Shown here piece after piece: positions 12,342-34,420 of a DNA stretch of 64,000 nt. Below the pieces are notes generated by a model, which saw only the letters and a program-made list of their open reading frames with translations, was not told the origin of the DNA and ran no database searches. The stretch lies in contig NC_080717.1 of the NCBI RefSeq assembly GCF_019097595.1, positions 21,231,836 to 21,295,835 on the forward strand. The letters run 5' to 3'. The number at the start of each line of letters is the position of its first letter. Positions within the stretch are counted from its first letter, which is position 1. This DNA comes from Hemibagrus wyckioides (taxonomy: Eukaryota > Chordata > Actinopteri > Siluriformes > Bagridae). Both the position numbers and the translations under genes were made by a program.

Positions 12342-13809
12342 ATATATTTATATAAAATATACCTATAAGACACTACAGTACACATGGTTTATAAGACAAA
12401 GGCTTTATCAGCATTGGATATTTCTGCCAGGGATTACTTTACATTTAGAAAAATAATTATTAGCCTCAGTGTCCTTAAGTTTTTCACTTTCTACAGACCA
12501 AACATTTGGTTGAACTGGACCTATTTATAGATCTGCTTGTTTCTGAGTTATTGAGGTTTACATTACATCTATCACTGTCAAACAGGGCAATTACTATAGC
12601 AACTCAATAATACACACACACACCTGTACACCTGCTCACTGATGACACGATCCAATCATCCAATCATCAGGCAGCAACACAGTGCAATAAAATCATGGCG
12701 ATACAGGACAAGAGCTTGAGTTGATGCTATATTCTAACTGTCAGAGTTTGTATAATATGCTGATCATCGGTGACTTCCACATACAATAGGTTCTAGAGAT
12801 TATAGAATGATGAGGGGAGGTGGTGGGGGGGGGCATATCCAGGATTTCTGAGAGCATAAATGCCTTGTTGATGGAAACAGACAGGAAGTAACTAAAATAC
12901 CCAGTGTTTATAACCACAATGAGCCAAAAAGACAAAACGCATCAAACCTTGATATGGATGGGCTACAACAGCTGAAAACCACAAGCTCCACTCCTATCAG
13001 CCAAGAACATGAATCTGAGGTCACCGTGGGCACAGGATCATTGAAGCAGCGCAGTTGAAGTTTGGAACATTGCCTGGTCCTATTTCTAAGATTGTTGTGC
13101 ATTTAAAAAAAAAAAAAAAAAAAACCCTGGAGAACAGCTTTTTTTTTAAATGGAATACTCAAACCATGCTGTTTGGCACCAACTATGCCACAATGAAAGA
13201 TCACAATTTTTCCGATTCTAATATTTGTTGTGAGCATGGGCTGCATCTCTGGACCTTGTATGTGTATGACTGTATGCATTGTGCTTCTGCTACACAATTA
13301 GTTGCTTGGATAATTCTCGCATGAATGTGTAGGTTAACGGTTGACTGTTAGAAAGTGACTGTTGAGAATACAATACCCTTGATGATAAGGGATTGTATTT
13401 ACCCTGTAGTAAGAAAGAATCACAAACTCCTGGGCTATGCAGCACAGATCCCTGGGGTTTTTCCCAGTCCCATTTTTGAGAACCATTGCATTCCATTTCT
13501 AGTGTTAGTGTTGGCTGTGTTGTGTCTTTCAGATGTTCTAGTGTGCTAAATCTCATTTCTGATTCAAAGAAACATAACCCAATCTTTAATTTGCCAATAA
13601 GTATATCTATAGCTACCTTTAAACCAGTGTTTGTAGCACATGTTGTTGTCTCCTGGCTCCTAATCAATAACACAATAACTGGTATCACTGTGGTAGGGGC
13701 TAGGCATGGGAGAAACTGTGATATATCTGGGTTCCTTGAGGACTGGTTTAGGGGGAAAAATGACAAATTAACCATTACATTAAAAACTTCTCTTTTTATG
13801 TTGCTCAAG
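12262..13809 (+). other. b3gnt2-like 5' UTR intron
   Basis: Intron with a (TA)n run at 12310-12334 and an A-run near 13105-13125. The last 327 bases happen to be open in the reading frame of the downstream enzyme, but they precede a good acceptor and look non-coding. Confidence 0.5.
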
Positions 13810-13812
13810 GTA

Positions 13813-15156
13813 ATGGCCAGTTGTCTGTGGAGATATCGGTGCCGGATCCTGTTCTGCATGTGTACACCATGTATACTACTTGGATGCCTTTTTATCTACA
13901 TAATATTGGCTTTAAGTTTAGCCATGTCTCACACCTACCCAGCTAATATACAAATGCCTATCGTCCATCTGCCAGAGGGACGCTTTGTAGCCAAGGGGAC
14001 CAATAATTCCAACACACTGGCCGCCTACCCAGCTCACCCGTTTTGGAAACTGGATCTGAACAAAGCTGCATTTTGGAACCTTATCCAACATGTGATGGAC
14101 CGCGAGTATAACCCCATCCTTCAAGACTCAGTAAATATCTCTCGTAAAAATAGCATCACACAACTGAATCAATATGGATGTTTTCCGAACTATGAGGGGA
14201 TATGGAAATTGTCAGATTATTTCACTCTACCACATCAAATGCAAAGGTTTATCATTTCTATGCACTGTAGAGACTACCCACTGCTCATTGACCAGCCAGC
14301 AGTGTGTGGCCAAAAAGAAGAGCATCCAATGTTACTGCTGGCCATTAAGTCACAGGTACCTAACTTTAAGAACAGACAAGCCATCAGGATGTCATGGGGG
14401 TATTCAGGTCTGCTGCGAGGGCAGGTGGGGAAAGGAGGAATCGTACGTAGACTTTTTCTCTTAGGCAAGATCGAAGAAGAATTCGATGAAGATGTTAAAA
14501 AGGAGAGTGATATGTATGGTGACATTTTAATGTGGGACTTTATGGACACCTTCTTTAACTTGACATTGAAGGACATCCTGTTCTGGAACTGGTTCTCCAA
14601 ACATTGCCAGAATACCCGCTTTGTGTTCAAAGGTGACGATGATGTCTTTGTGAGGACGCCTGTTCTCCTGGATTACTTGGAGGACCAGGAAAAGCTTTAC
14701 TTAAAAAAACATGGGCGCACCAAGAAAATGGATGATTTTCTCGTTGGGGACATTATCACCTCTGCTTTGCCTCTGCGCTTAGAGACCAATAAATATTTCA
14801 TCCCTGAAAGTTTCTATAAAGGCTTGTACCCAACATATCCAGGCGGAGGAGGAGTAGTCTACTCTGGTGCCCTGGTTCCCAGACTTCTCCAGATGTCCAA
14901 GAGAGTTCATCTTTTCCCGATTGATGACGTTTACCTGGGGATGTGCCTACAAAGACTGGGGGTCATCCCCGTCAACCACCCGGCCTTCCTCACATTTGAC
15001 TTTAATGAGGAAGAAGCGAAGCAGCCCTGTGCCCATCACACCATCCTGCTGGTCCACAAACGTAGTCCCTTAGAAATGTTAAAACTATGGACAGAGACTC
15101 TAATACCAAGTGACGAATGTAAAAACACAACCCTCAGAACTGGAGAGAAAGAATGA
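13813..15156 (+). CDS. b3gnt2-like: Beta-1,3-N-acetylglucosaminyltransferase, B3GNT2-like
   Basis: Single coding exon, 447 residues, starting at the first ATG after the acceptor. Short cytoplasmic N-terminus, then one signal-anchor helix (about residues 12-37), so a type II Golgi enzyme. The stem and catalytic domain show GT31 family blocks: LLIDQPAVC, LLLAIKSQVPNF, RQAIRMSWG, FLLGKI, DILMWDFMDTFFNLTLK, the metal-binding FKGDDDVFV (acidic triad about residues 275-277), GLYPTYPGGGGVVYSG and PIDDVYLGMCLQRLG. The WKLDLNKAAFWN...REYNPIL stretch resembles B3GNT2. Several N-glycosylation sequons (NNS, NIS, NLT, NTT) are present. The family adds GlcNAc beta-1,3 to galactose, extending poly-N-acetyllactosamine. 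The exact acceptor of this paralogue is not known. Length is slightly above human B3GNT2. It is tail to tail with eif1ad. Confidence 0.9.
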   Translation: MASCLWRYRCRILFCMCTPCILLGCLFIYIILALSLAMSHTYPANIQMPIVHLPEGRFVAKGTNNSNTLAAYPAHPFWKLDLNKAAFWNLIQHVMDREYNPILQDSVNISRKNSITQLNQYGCFPNYEGIWKLSDYFTLPHQMQRFIISMHCRDYPLLIDQPAVCGQKEEHPMLLLAIKSQVPNFKNRQAIRMSWGYSGLLRGQVGKGGIVRRLFLLGKIEEEFDEDVKKESDMYGDILMWDFMDTFFNLTLKDILFWNWFSKHCQNTRFVFKGDDDVFVRTPVLLDYLEDQEKLYLKKHGRTKKMDDFLVGDIITSALPLRLETNKYFIPESFYKGLYPTYPGGGGVVYSGALVPRLLQMSKRVHLFPIDDVYLGMCLQRLGVIPVNHPAFLTFDFNEEEAKQPCAHHTILLVHKRSPLEMLKLWTETLIPSDECKNTTLRTGEKE

Positions 15157-15750
15157 GAGATACTTTTTAGATGAACCTGCTTGTGTTACACAAAACTAGG
15201 AGTGACCTGACCTCCTTGGGAGGCAAAGACATTTCGGTTTAACAGGTTTTGAAGAGAGACATTGCTCCCCTGACTACTTTTCTGGGTATTGACTGCAAAC
15301 ACAGCTCACCGTCAGTCAACTATTCCTGATTGTGTGTTATGAAGCTGAATACCAAGAAGTCTAAACGGTAGAATAACTATGTATGTACATTTAAGTATTC
15401 AGACGGTAGAACGATAACGTTTGTCTAGCTTAGTCAGTGAAACCAAGACTCCTCTCTATGTAGTGTCTAAACATTTTGTGTAAACATAGAGAAACTTTAT
15501 CTGCTAATGAAACTGTTTTAAAATGGCAATAGACACCTTATTTGTGCATATATTTATAAAATGTCACCATTTGACTGAATGCATTTTTCGAATACTCGGG
15601 GGGGGTAAAGGTTAACAGGAAAGAAAAGCTTATTTAAACAGACAACATACAAGATTTTCATATACCTGTGTATAAAAACCTCATGACGTAAAGTATGCAT
15701 TTGTTTTTGTTTTTTTATGTTTGAATAAAAAAAAGAAATAAATAAATGTG
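15157..15750 (+). other. b3gnt2-like 3' UTR with polyadenylation signal
   Basis: Follows the stop codon. AATAAA at 15724-15729 with further overlapping AAATAAA copies just downstream, so the transcript probably ends near 15750. The opposite-strand eif1ad 3' signal (TTTATT at 15863-15868) is only about 115 bases further on. Confidence 0.6.
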
Positions 15751-16178
15751 ATTATTATCTCTTCTTGGAACTTGATTTCAAATGCAGGAAGTTTTCCGTT
15801 AAACAAATGCTTGCAGAAGAGAAAGATCATTTGCATCAAACATGTTTACAAAATAGGAAATGTTTATTGCCATATTTACACAAATTATGATACTTTTTTT
15901 TTTTGTCAACATAACATCTTACTGAAACATATATAATCCTATATGCGTAGAGAATCGAAGATCTTTATATATTGGGTTATTTGTTTTTTTTTACATGTGG
16001 ATTAAACCTGGTCCTGATCGAAGTTTCCAAATCAACTGACGATCTTTTTTCAGTCTGCATCTAAATTCTGATGTTTAACACATTTCCACCGCTTGTGACT
16101 TAGGGTAGGTGTATAGATGCTAATGACTACTTTTATAAAGTTGAACACACGATTAGATGTACAGAATTCACTAAAAGT

Positions 16179-19100
16179 TCATTCGTCTTTGTCCTCTTCT
16201 TCATCATCATCTTCATCTGAGTCTTCATCACTCTCGCTGTACTGCACAGTGGCTCGGTTTGTGTTAACGAAAAGGTCCTGTTCGTTCTCAGAATCACTGT
16301 TGTCGGTGTCATCCTCTTCCTCGTCTTGCTCTTTGCTTTTAGCCTCGTCTTTTTGTGCATCTTCCTGCATCTGCTCTCTTACTCCTCCTGCCTCGAATCC
16401 TTTAGGCCTGTGTGAAAATTCCGTATTCAGTACATTGCTAAAAATATTTTATATCAAATACTGTGTAAAGAATAATGTTACATTGTAAATGTGAGAAATG
16501 TTTTCTCACCAGATGCCAAGTTTCCTCAAATAGTGAATATGGTCCCTGTACAGAATGAAGTTGATCTCTCCTTTCACCTTGTCGCCTTCCTCGATAGGAT
16601 CTACAATCACAAAATCACCTGCCGAAAACAACGGTGATGAAAAAGACCGTCAGTATTCCAAATCAAGAAAACCAGTGTAACAGAAACCAACGTATAGCCA
16701 GGTTTAAGCAAACCTCTTTTGATCCAGATGTTCTTGCGGAACTTTGTGGGCATGCTGAGCAGAAATCTCTCACCGCTCTCGGTCACAGCCTCATGGAGGT
16801 TATTGCCATTGCTTCCCAAGATCTGGAAGATACAAAATTATTCACAAGTTCAGGATAGCTCACAGATTTATAGCACTCCTGATATATGCCATTCTGCATT
16901 CGCTTACATACAGCACAGTTAGAATTACATCTAACCTGTTTGCAGGACGAATAAAGGGTGCAATATGGTGGGAGTGCCTTGTATGCTGCAGGTAGCTCAT
17001 GCTGTGCTGCATGGCATGTCTCTTCATCTTAAGATTCCTTTATATTCAATGCACAGTGAATAAAATTCCATGACCATTTATAATACTAAAAAAACTATAC
17101 AAGCAGAGTGAGGATGAGGAGCAATTCAAGTTCATACAGTACCGATGTCTGTGATTCTGCATTTACATGATACGCATACAGTAGGAGGATGTGCTAGTAC
17201 AAATTAACAGCAGAGAGCTCAGTTCATGCAAGATGATGGATTAGTACCAAATGTTCCTAACAATGTCGACTGTGCAAATGTACTGCAAAGTGAACCATTA
17301 GAATGGGACCAGGGTATCAGGTTACCCGAGTCCTATTGCAAAGGTTTATCTAGTCTTTACGTTGCACAGGAGGTTGCGGTAAAGGCGGGGGAAAGGGTGA
17401 CCTGGGAGCTGTTTGAATGACAAAGGTACTAGATAAACCAGAAACTCTGTGACAGAAACTAATTCAAAAGCTGTCCTTTTGTGAAGATGTGGACAGACCA
17501 GTAGCATTTTCCTAATGACATTGGGGTAAATGAGCAGGTTCTAGGTGAGAGGAGTCACTGATAATACTGAGGGATTTCTTAAAAGAAGTAGCTGGTTCAG
17601 GCTGGTTCCACTCTGACAATACGTCGGGCTCTTATCTACCTGTTGCAGTTCTCTCCTGTCAGCAGCAGTGCATAGCATAATATATTATTATATTATATTA
17701 TATTATATTATATTATATTATATTATATTATATTATATTATATTATATTATATTATATTATATATTATATTATATTATATTATATTATATTATATTATAT
17801 TATATTATATTATATTATATTATATTATATTATATTATATTATATATTATATTATATTATATATTATATTATATCATATTATATTATATTGCCAAAAGTA
17901 TTCGCTCACCTGCCTTGACTCGCATATGAACTTAAGTGACATCCCATTCCTGATCCATAGGGTTCAATGTGACGTCGGTCCACCCTTTGCAGCTATAACA
18001 GCTTCAACTCTTCTGGGAAGGCTGTCCACAAGGTTTAGGAGTGTGTCTATGGGAATTTTTGACCATTCTTCCAGAAGTGCATTTGTGAGGTCACACACTG
18101 ATGTTGGACGAGAAGGCCTGGCTCTCAGTCTCCGCTCTAATTCATCCCAAAGGTGTTCTATCGGGTTGAGGTCAGGACTCTGTGCAGGCCAGTCAAGTTC
18201 ATCCACACCAGACTCTGTCATCCATGTCTTTATGGACCTTGCTTTGTGCACTGGTGCACAGTCATGTTGGAAGAGGAAGGGGCCAGCTCCAAACTGTTCC
18301 CACAAAGTTGGGAGCATGGAATTGTCCAAAATGTCTTGGTATGTTGAAGCATTCAGAGTTCCTTTCACTGGAACTAAGGGGCCAAGCCCAGCTCCTGAAA
18401 AACAACCCCACACCATAATCCCCCCTCCACCAAACTTTACACTTGGCACAATGCAGTCAGACAAGTACCGTTCTCCTGGCAACCGCCAAACCCAGACTCG
18501 TCCATCAGATTGCCAGATGGAGAAGCGCGATTCGTCACTCCAGAGAACGCGTCTCCACTGCTCTAGAGTCCAGTGGCGGCGTGCTTTACACCACTGCATC
18601 CGACGCTTTGCATTGCACTTGGTGATGTATGGCTTGGATGCAGCTGCTCAGCCATGGAAACCCATTCCATGAAGCTCTCTGCGCACTGTTCTTGAGCTAA
18701 CCTGAAGGCCACATGAAGTTTGGAGGTCTGTAGCGATTGACTGCAGAAAGTTGGCGACCTCTTCGCACTATGCGCCTCAGCATCCGCTGACCCCGCTCCG
18801 TCAGTTTACGTGGCCTATCACTTCGTGGCTGAGTTGCTGTCGTTCCCAAACACTTCCACGTTCTTATAATACAGCTGACAGTTGACTGTGGAATATTTAG
18901 GAGTGAGGAAATTTCACGACTGGATTTGTTGCACAGGTGGCATCCTATCACAGTTCCACGCTGGAATTCACTGAGCTCCTGAGAGCGACCCATTCTTTCA
19001 CAAATGTTTGTATGTCTGCATGCCTAGGTGCTTGATTTTATACACCTGTGGCCATGGAAGTGATTGGAACACCTGATTCTGATTATTTGGATGGGTGAGC

Positions 19101-19482
19101 GAATACTTTTGGCAATATAGTGTATATTATATTATATTATAATATAAACAGGTAGAAATAGTAGGCTGGCTCTTTTCAGCTCCCTTGTTGAGCCTCCTTC
19201 ACAGTCTAGATTGTTTAGTGACAAGCTGAAGTCCTCAGGCACAGACATTCCCAGAAATTTGAATCTGGCCACTTTCTCCACCTCTATGCTGTTTATATAG
19301 CGGGTAACGTGACGATTCAGGATAAAATTTTCAAATTTGTTCATATCTTGAGAAACAAAACCAACAAATTTTACTATAAGTAAAGCAGAACTCACCCTCA
19401 TAATCTGCTGTTTCTCATTAGGTGTGATGTAGTCCCCTAGAACTTCCTTGACAACATGCTTGCGCTTGGTTGCCTTTGACAT
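16179..19482 (-). CDS. eif1ad: EIF1A domain-containing protein
   Basis: Four coding exons read on the minus strand: 19482-19396, 16822-16714, 16618-16510, 16407-16179, giving 177 residues with consistent phases. The start [16 protein letters not shown] is a near-exact match to the EIF1AD N-terminus. It is followed by the S1/OB-fold eIF1A-like domain ([49 protein letters not shown]) and a C-terminal acidic tail rich in D, E and S around the conserved block [12 protein letters not shown]1AD is a small nuclear protein of poorly known function related to translation factor eIF1A, and human EIF1AD is slightly shorter. The acceptor before the ATG exon is at 19507/19508, so there is at least one upstream non-coding exon, probably at the promoter near 21.2 kb. 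The first intron carries a decayed Tc1 element in the same orientation. Confidence 0.95.
16823..17680. other. eif1ad: eif1ad intron 1, part left of the Tc1 copy
   Basis: Unique non-coding sequence, no exon recognised. Confidence 0.5.
17681..17881. repeat. (TATTA)n / (ATATT)n microsatellite
   Basis: About 200 bases of TATTA-type units with a few phase changes. A short tail of the same units (about 19123-19145) lies on the far side of the Tc1 copy, so the transposon inserted inside the array. Confidence 0.95.
17882..19122 (-). mobile_element. Tc1-like element, family 1, decayed copy A
   Basis: About 1241 bp, near-identical by eye to copy B at 52747-53994. Right end reads CTTTTGGCAATATAGTG followed by TA. 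Left end is TTGCCAAAAGTATTCGCTC with its outermost three bases changed into the flanking repeat. Lies in the first intron of eif1ad in the same orientation as the gene. Confidence 0.95.
17964..18993 (-). pseudogene. Tc1 transposase remnant (copy A)
   Basis: Begins [18 protein letters not shown] at 18993, as in intact copy B. A 2-base deletion at about 18740/18741 shifts the frame after RGRQLSA, and a CGA-type codon has become TGA at 18648-18650. The original frame then stays open to the terminal stop at 17964, still showing [16 protein letters not shown] and [11 protein letters not shown]. The catalytic triad is therefore still written in the DNA, but no full-length protein can be made. Confidence 0.95.
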
Positions 19483-19507
19483 CGCTGATCTCTGAAATCT
19501 TCCTTAT

Positions 19508-19952
19508 CTGTAAGAACAGTATGTACTGAAAATCTGGTTTTCTCTAACAAATATTTAAACCAAACTTATGCATAGAGTCAGTGGTATACAACCATGTGTT
19601 GCGAATTTGATGTCTGTAGAACAAACATATTTCTTTATCTATTCCTTAAACACTTGTCATGTTGTCTGTTCCCTATTTACACCAAAGAGCTGCGTCTTTT
19701 TCGTACCGCAGTTCGTCTCTGATCTGAGGCCTTCAGCTAAATAATTAAACACACATGCATTAAGAAACCGCTGATGCTTTAAAAAATAATAATAAATTAA
19801 TTAAATTTTTCCAGGTTTTCTGTTTGTTCCCCTGAAATACTTTACTAAGCCTGCATCTGGACTGTGATCCTCCAAATGATGAACCCTGTACTAGATAATG
19901 ATAAACACAAATCATGCATGGAAAATGTCTCTAGTGTCAATTTTTACACATA
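19508..19952. other. Non-coding stretch upstream of the eif1ad ATG exon
   Basis: Probably the 5' UTR intron of eif1ad. No exon or repeat was recognised apart from AT-rich sequence. Confidence 0.4.
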
Positions 19953-20552
19953 CACTGCATTGCCAAAAGTTTTCGGACACCCCTCCAAATCATTGAATTC
20001 AGGTGTTGGGTTTGGCCCCTTAGTTCCAGTGAAAGGAGCCCTTAATGCTTCAGCATACCAAGACATTTTGGACAACATTGTGTGAACAGTTTGCGGATGA
20101 CCCCTTCCAACACCAGTGCACAAAGCAAGGTCCATAAAGACATGGATGAGCAAGTTTGGTGTGGAGGAACTTGACTGGCCTGCACCTCAACCTGATTGAA
20201 CACATTTGGGATGAATTAGAGCGGAGTCAGGCCTTCTCGTCCAACATCAGTTCCTGACCTCACAAATGCGCTTCTAGAGGAATGGTCAAAAATTCCCATA
20301 AACACACTCCTAAACCTTGTGGAAAGCCTTCCCAGAAGAGTTGAAACAACTCCATATTAAATTCATGTGCATGTAAAGGCAGACATCAGTTTTTGCCTGG
20401 CTCGCAGTCTCCACTCTAACTGATAAATTTATCATTCAATTCAATGTCTTGGTATGAAGCTGAAGCATTAAGAGCTCCTTCCACTGGAACTAAGGGGCCA
20501 AGCCCAACCCCTGAAAAACAACAGCCGAATTCAATGAGTTGGCAATATAGTG
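19953..20552. mobile_element. Head-to-head fold-back remnant of Tc1 family 1
   Basis: Starts CACTGCATTGCCAAAAGTTT and ends GGCAATATAGTG with TA outside, so Tc1-type ends are present. The left half (about 20005-20340) carries transposase sequence in the plus direction ([19 protein letters not shown] and later parts). The right half (about 20400-20515) carries the same region reversed. The result is an inverted-repeat, non-coding derivative about half the length of a full element. Confidence 0.8.
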
Positions 20553-21183
20553 TACACTGTGAAATAATAAGAGAGTTGAGAAAACAGGACCAATGACTGT
20601 ACACATCCGTTGTTACAGCACTGGGTTACTGCTCAGCAGGTCATGAGCTCAGATCTGGATAAAACCAGTGTCCTGAAATGATGTGAATGTATTCAGTGTA
20701 TATAATATATAAATATTTGGCAGTAACTGCAGTTCCTGCATCCTATACAGTTACACCATCACTGTACTGAGAATATGCGTTCATCCAAATATTGTGGTCC
20801 CTTTATAGACAGGGTGTCAGAAATTGTGAGAAACAGCACATGGCATCAATCGTAAATTGTGAAGCTTTATATATGGTACGTTTATTTAATATAAAATTTC
20901 AAGCGAAGGTTATTACATCCCTGCAGTTCAGCGTGCTGTGTAATGGGCAGAGTGTGCTAGAAAGCCTAGCTGCTCTGTTAGCCGGCTAGCCTATACTGGA
21001 CTAGAATGACGTTAATTAGTTTTTCAGACTCATTAACATCGTAAAAGTCGCGATTTGTGGAAGCCACATACCTAGAAAATCTTCATTAAAACGTGAAATA
21101 ATTCTGGATGTTGTTGTTTGGTACATCGATATAAAGTCCCACACGCTGAAAAACCGCTGAACGCGTCAGGCTCATGTGGAACT

Positions 21184-21235
21184 CACTTCCTGTTGCTTCC
21201 GCTTGTAGTACGTGAGGCATTGTGGGTAATGTAGT
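21184..21235 (-). promoter_or_regulatory. eif1ad: Probable eif1ad promoter: ETS sites and ZNF143-type motif
   Basis: Contains CACTTCCTG and GCTTCCGC (ETS-type, GGAA on the minus strand) and GGCATTGTGGGTAATGTAGT at 21216-21235, the reverse of the ZNF143/THAP11 consensus ACTACAATTCCC-AGCATGC with few mismatches. This motif pair is typical of housekeeping promoters. On the minus strand the sequence ACAGGAA|GTGAGT at about 21180-21190 could be the donor of a non-coding first exon feeding the eif1ad acceptor at 19507. Exact start unknown. Confidence 0.55.
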
Positions 21236-21239
21236 CATA

Positions 21240-22553
21240 ATGTCGGCTAAACTGCAGCGGTTATTACAGTTGTGTGTGCAGGTTATTTTTTAGGCATGTT
21301 GTTGGTGCCACCTGATTATTCATTCATCTTCAGTAAACACACGCTTATTCATATCAAAGGACACGAGAAAAACCTTAAGGATCCAGACTCAGAAGGGGAC
21401 TCATCCTCTTATATGTGACACTGGATAGTATACAGATGTAGAAGAGTCTGGAGACACATACTACTAACTGTGTCGAAAGGATCTTCAGTGTGAATACAGT
21501 GTCCTAGGGATATGCACAGTATTGTTGATTCTATCAACAGCTCTTATGTACAAATTATCGTGTCCAGGTACGATAATCCACTGAAGCAAAGGATGTGTCT
21601 TGGGCATAAACTGTTGCAATACTTTAGATACATGTGGGAATATATCCAAGAGATCTCTAAGAGATGTGTGATTTGAGTGCAGAGTTGAAGTGGAAATGCT
21701 ATTCCGTGCCACCTTTGTGGTCATTATGGCAGTATAAACAACAAACAACAAGAAATTGAAACACAAGTCTGGAACTAATTAGTGATTTTATTTTTTCAGC
21801 AGACTGACTAAACCATGATGACATCTGAAACCATGCAAGAAGCAGCAATCATTTTTAAATTAAAACTTTAATAATTAAACAAGTTAGCATTATGTCACAC
21901 TTTCCGTGTTGTTGTTAATAATATTGAATACTTGAATATATTAGATGTAGTATGTTATGTACACTTCAATCTCAGAGAAATCATTTCTGTTCCTTGGAAG
22001 CAGGTTATCTATTTCTAAATCAAAACGACAATGAGAACTAACTAATCAATATTATTTAATAACGTTAATAAAAATGGAAAAGTGTTTTCAAAGTCAGTAG
22101 CACTGGAATCAAACGCGTCCAATTAGGCCTCCCAATGTATCACCACAATATCACACATAAAAACAAAATATTAGTTTAGTATTAAAATTAAGTTAGGATT
22201 TAAATTAGATTCAAATGCAATAAAACATTAATGTAAGGGTGCGATGAAGCTTCGTGTCACAGTAACAGGCTTAGAGACATTGTACCTTGTTTGTAATGGA
22301 AATGAAGGTAATATGAGGTACTGACACACTGATTCATCCCTCTATGCCATTTACTGTCTGTGGTGTTTTAGTCTAAACTCAAGAGCAGTAATAAATGACA
22401 TAGAGTAGCAAATACATGAACACTTCACATGTCACAGCTTGATCAGATTAGAACACTGCAAATATTATAGTGCATTTATGCATGGTTTTGCATGTGTGGT
22501 CACGTATCTTTCCTACAAGTGAACTATATCCTTGTGTGTGCTCGCATATGGTC
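21240..22553. other. Intergenic region between eif1ad promoter and ctsf 3' end
   Basis: AT-rich sequence, probably including the ctsf 3' UTR (TTTATT, a reversed AATAAA, occurs near 21785). No further gene was recognised. Confidence 0.45.
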
Positions 22554-33289
<10,736 letters not shown>

Positions 33290-33670
33290 CTTGTCGAGCC
33301 CTTGAGTGCAGAAAGGGACTGAGGTTAGGTCAGGGCTTGTTTTAGCTGTTGTCCTAGTTAAAGATCGACCAGCTGGTGCGGCTTTAGCGGATCACACTGA
33401 TCTGCCCCAAACAAACATGGCGCCTGAGGCTGCTGTGACGTAGTAATGCTTTACCTCGCTCAGTGGCGTGATTATAGGGCAATGCTGCTAATGCATAAAC
33501 ATGAGCATGTGGAGATGAATACAAGAGAAAATAAATTCAGGAACTGTTAGGCCTATCCTCCGCTGATAGAGAAAATGTGCAGCGGTAACTAAGACATTAA
33601 ATAAGACAATTCATAAGACATTATTCATAAGAATAAGACATTCACACTCTGGTAAATCTCACCCCCATAG

Positions 33671-33671
<1 letters not shown>

Positions 33672-33711
<40 letters not shown>
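33672..33711. repeat. (TA)n microsatellite
   Basis: Perfect TA run. Confidence 0.95.
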
Positions 33712-33715
<4 letters not shown>

Positions 33716-33810
33716 ATAGAGTATACCACTTATGCACTTCTGGTTAGATGCTAACTGAATTTTCATTGGCTTTATGCCAATAAATAATAAATCTGATATA
33801 TCTGATATAA

Positions 33811-33859
<49 letters not shown>
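33811..33859. repeat. (ATCT)n microsatellite
   Basis: Perfect tetranucleotide run ending a few bases before the Tc1 remnant at 33864. Confidence 0.95.
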
Positions 33860-33863
33860 AATA

Positions 33864-34420
33864 CACTGATCAGTTATAATATTGTGTTGGTCCCTCTTTT
33901 GCTGCCAAAACAGCCCTGACTCATCAAGACATGGACTCCACTAGATGCCTAAATGGTGTGCTGTGGTATCTGACACCAAGATGTTAGCAACAGATCCTCT
34001 ATATCCTGTAAGTTGCAAGGTGGGGCCTCCATGGATCGGACATGTTTGTCCAGCACATCACACAGATGCTCGATTGGATTGAGATCTGGGGAATTTGGAG
34101 GCCAAGTCAACAACTCAAACTCGTTGTTGTGCTCATCAAACCATTCCTGAAGCATTTTTGCTTTGTGGCTCGGCACATTATTCTGCTGATAGAGGCCACA
34201 GCCATCAGGGAATACTGTTTCCATGAAAGAATGTACCTGTTCTGCAACAATGCTTAGGTGGTACAAGGCCCCAAATCCTTACACTTGCCCATTTTTCCTG
34301 CTTCTAACACATCACTTGCTGCCTAATATATTTGACCCACTAACAAGTGCCATGAGGAGGAGATAATCAGTGTTATTCACTTTACCTGTCAGTGGCCATA
34401 ACATTATGTCTGAACAGTGT
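33864..34420 (-). mobile_element. Internally deleted Tc1-like element (family 2, copy 2)
   Basis: Left end CACTGATCAGTTATAATATT, right end ATTATGTCTGAACAGTG, TA outside. On the minus strand it begins like copy 1 (CAGGTAAAGTGAATAACACT, then AGGCAGCAAGTGATGTG), jumps over the N-terminal half of the gene and retains the C-terminal coding part. 557 bp. Confidence 0.85.
33949..34266 (-). pseudogene. Tc1 family 2 transposase, C-terminal fragment
   Basis: About 105 residues open on the minus strand with Tc1 C-terminal features: a QQNNVPSHKA stretch at the place of the second catalytic Asp (here replaced by Asn) and [15 protein letters not shown] with the catalytic Glu. The DNA-binding domain and first catalytic Asp are missing, so it is not functional. 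Confidence 0.85.

Noticed and set aside
13486..13812. 109-codon in-frame extension upstream of the b3gnt2-like ATG
   Set aside because: It precedes a good splice acceptor (13808-13809), has no similarity to the family N-terminus, and the ATG at 13813 gives a normal type II anchor.
17668..18672. 334-codon frame with long Tyr/Ile repeats on the plus strand
   Set aside because: It is the microsatellite plus the antisense of a Tc1 transposase, not a gene.
21243..21285. Possible short first exon on the plus strand (MSAKLQRLLQLCVQ)
   Set aside because: It follows a promoter-like motif, but the frame stops soon after, the donor is poor and no continuing exon was found before ctsf.
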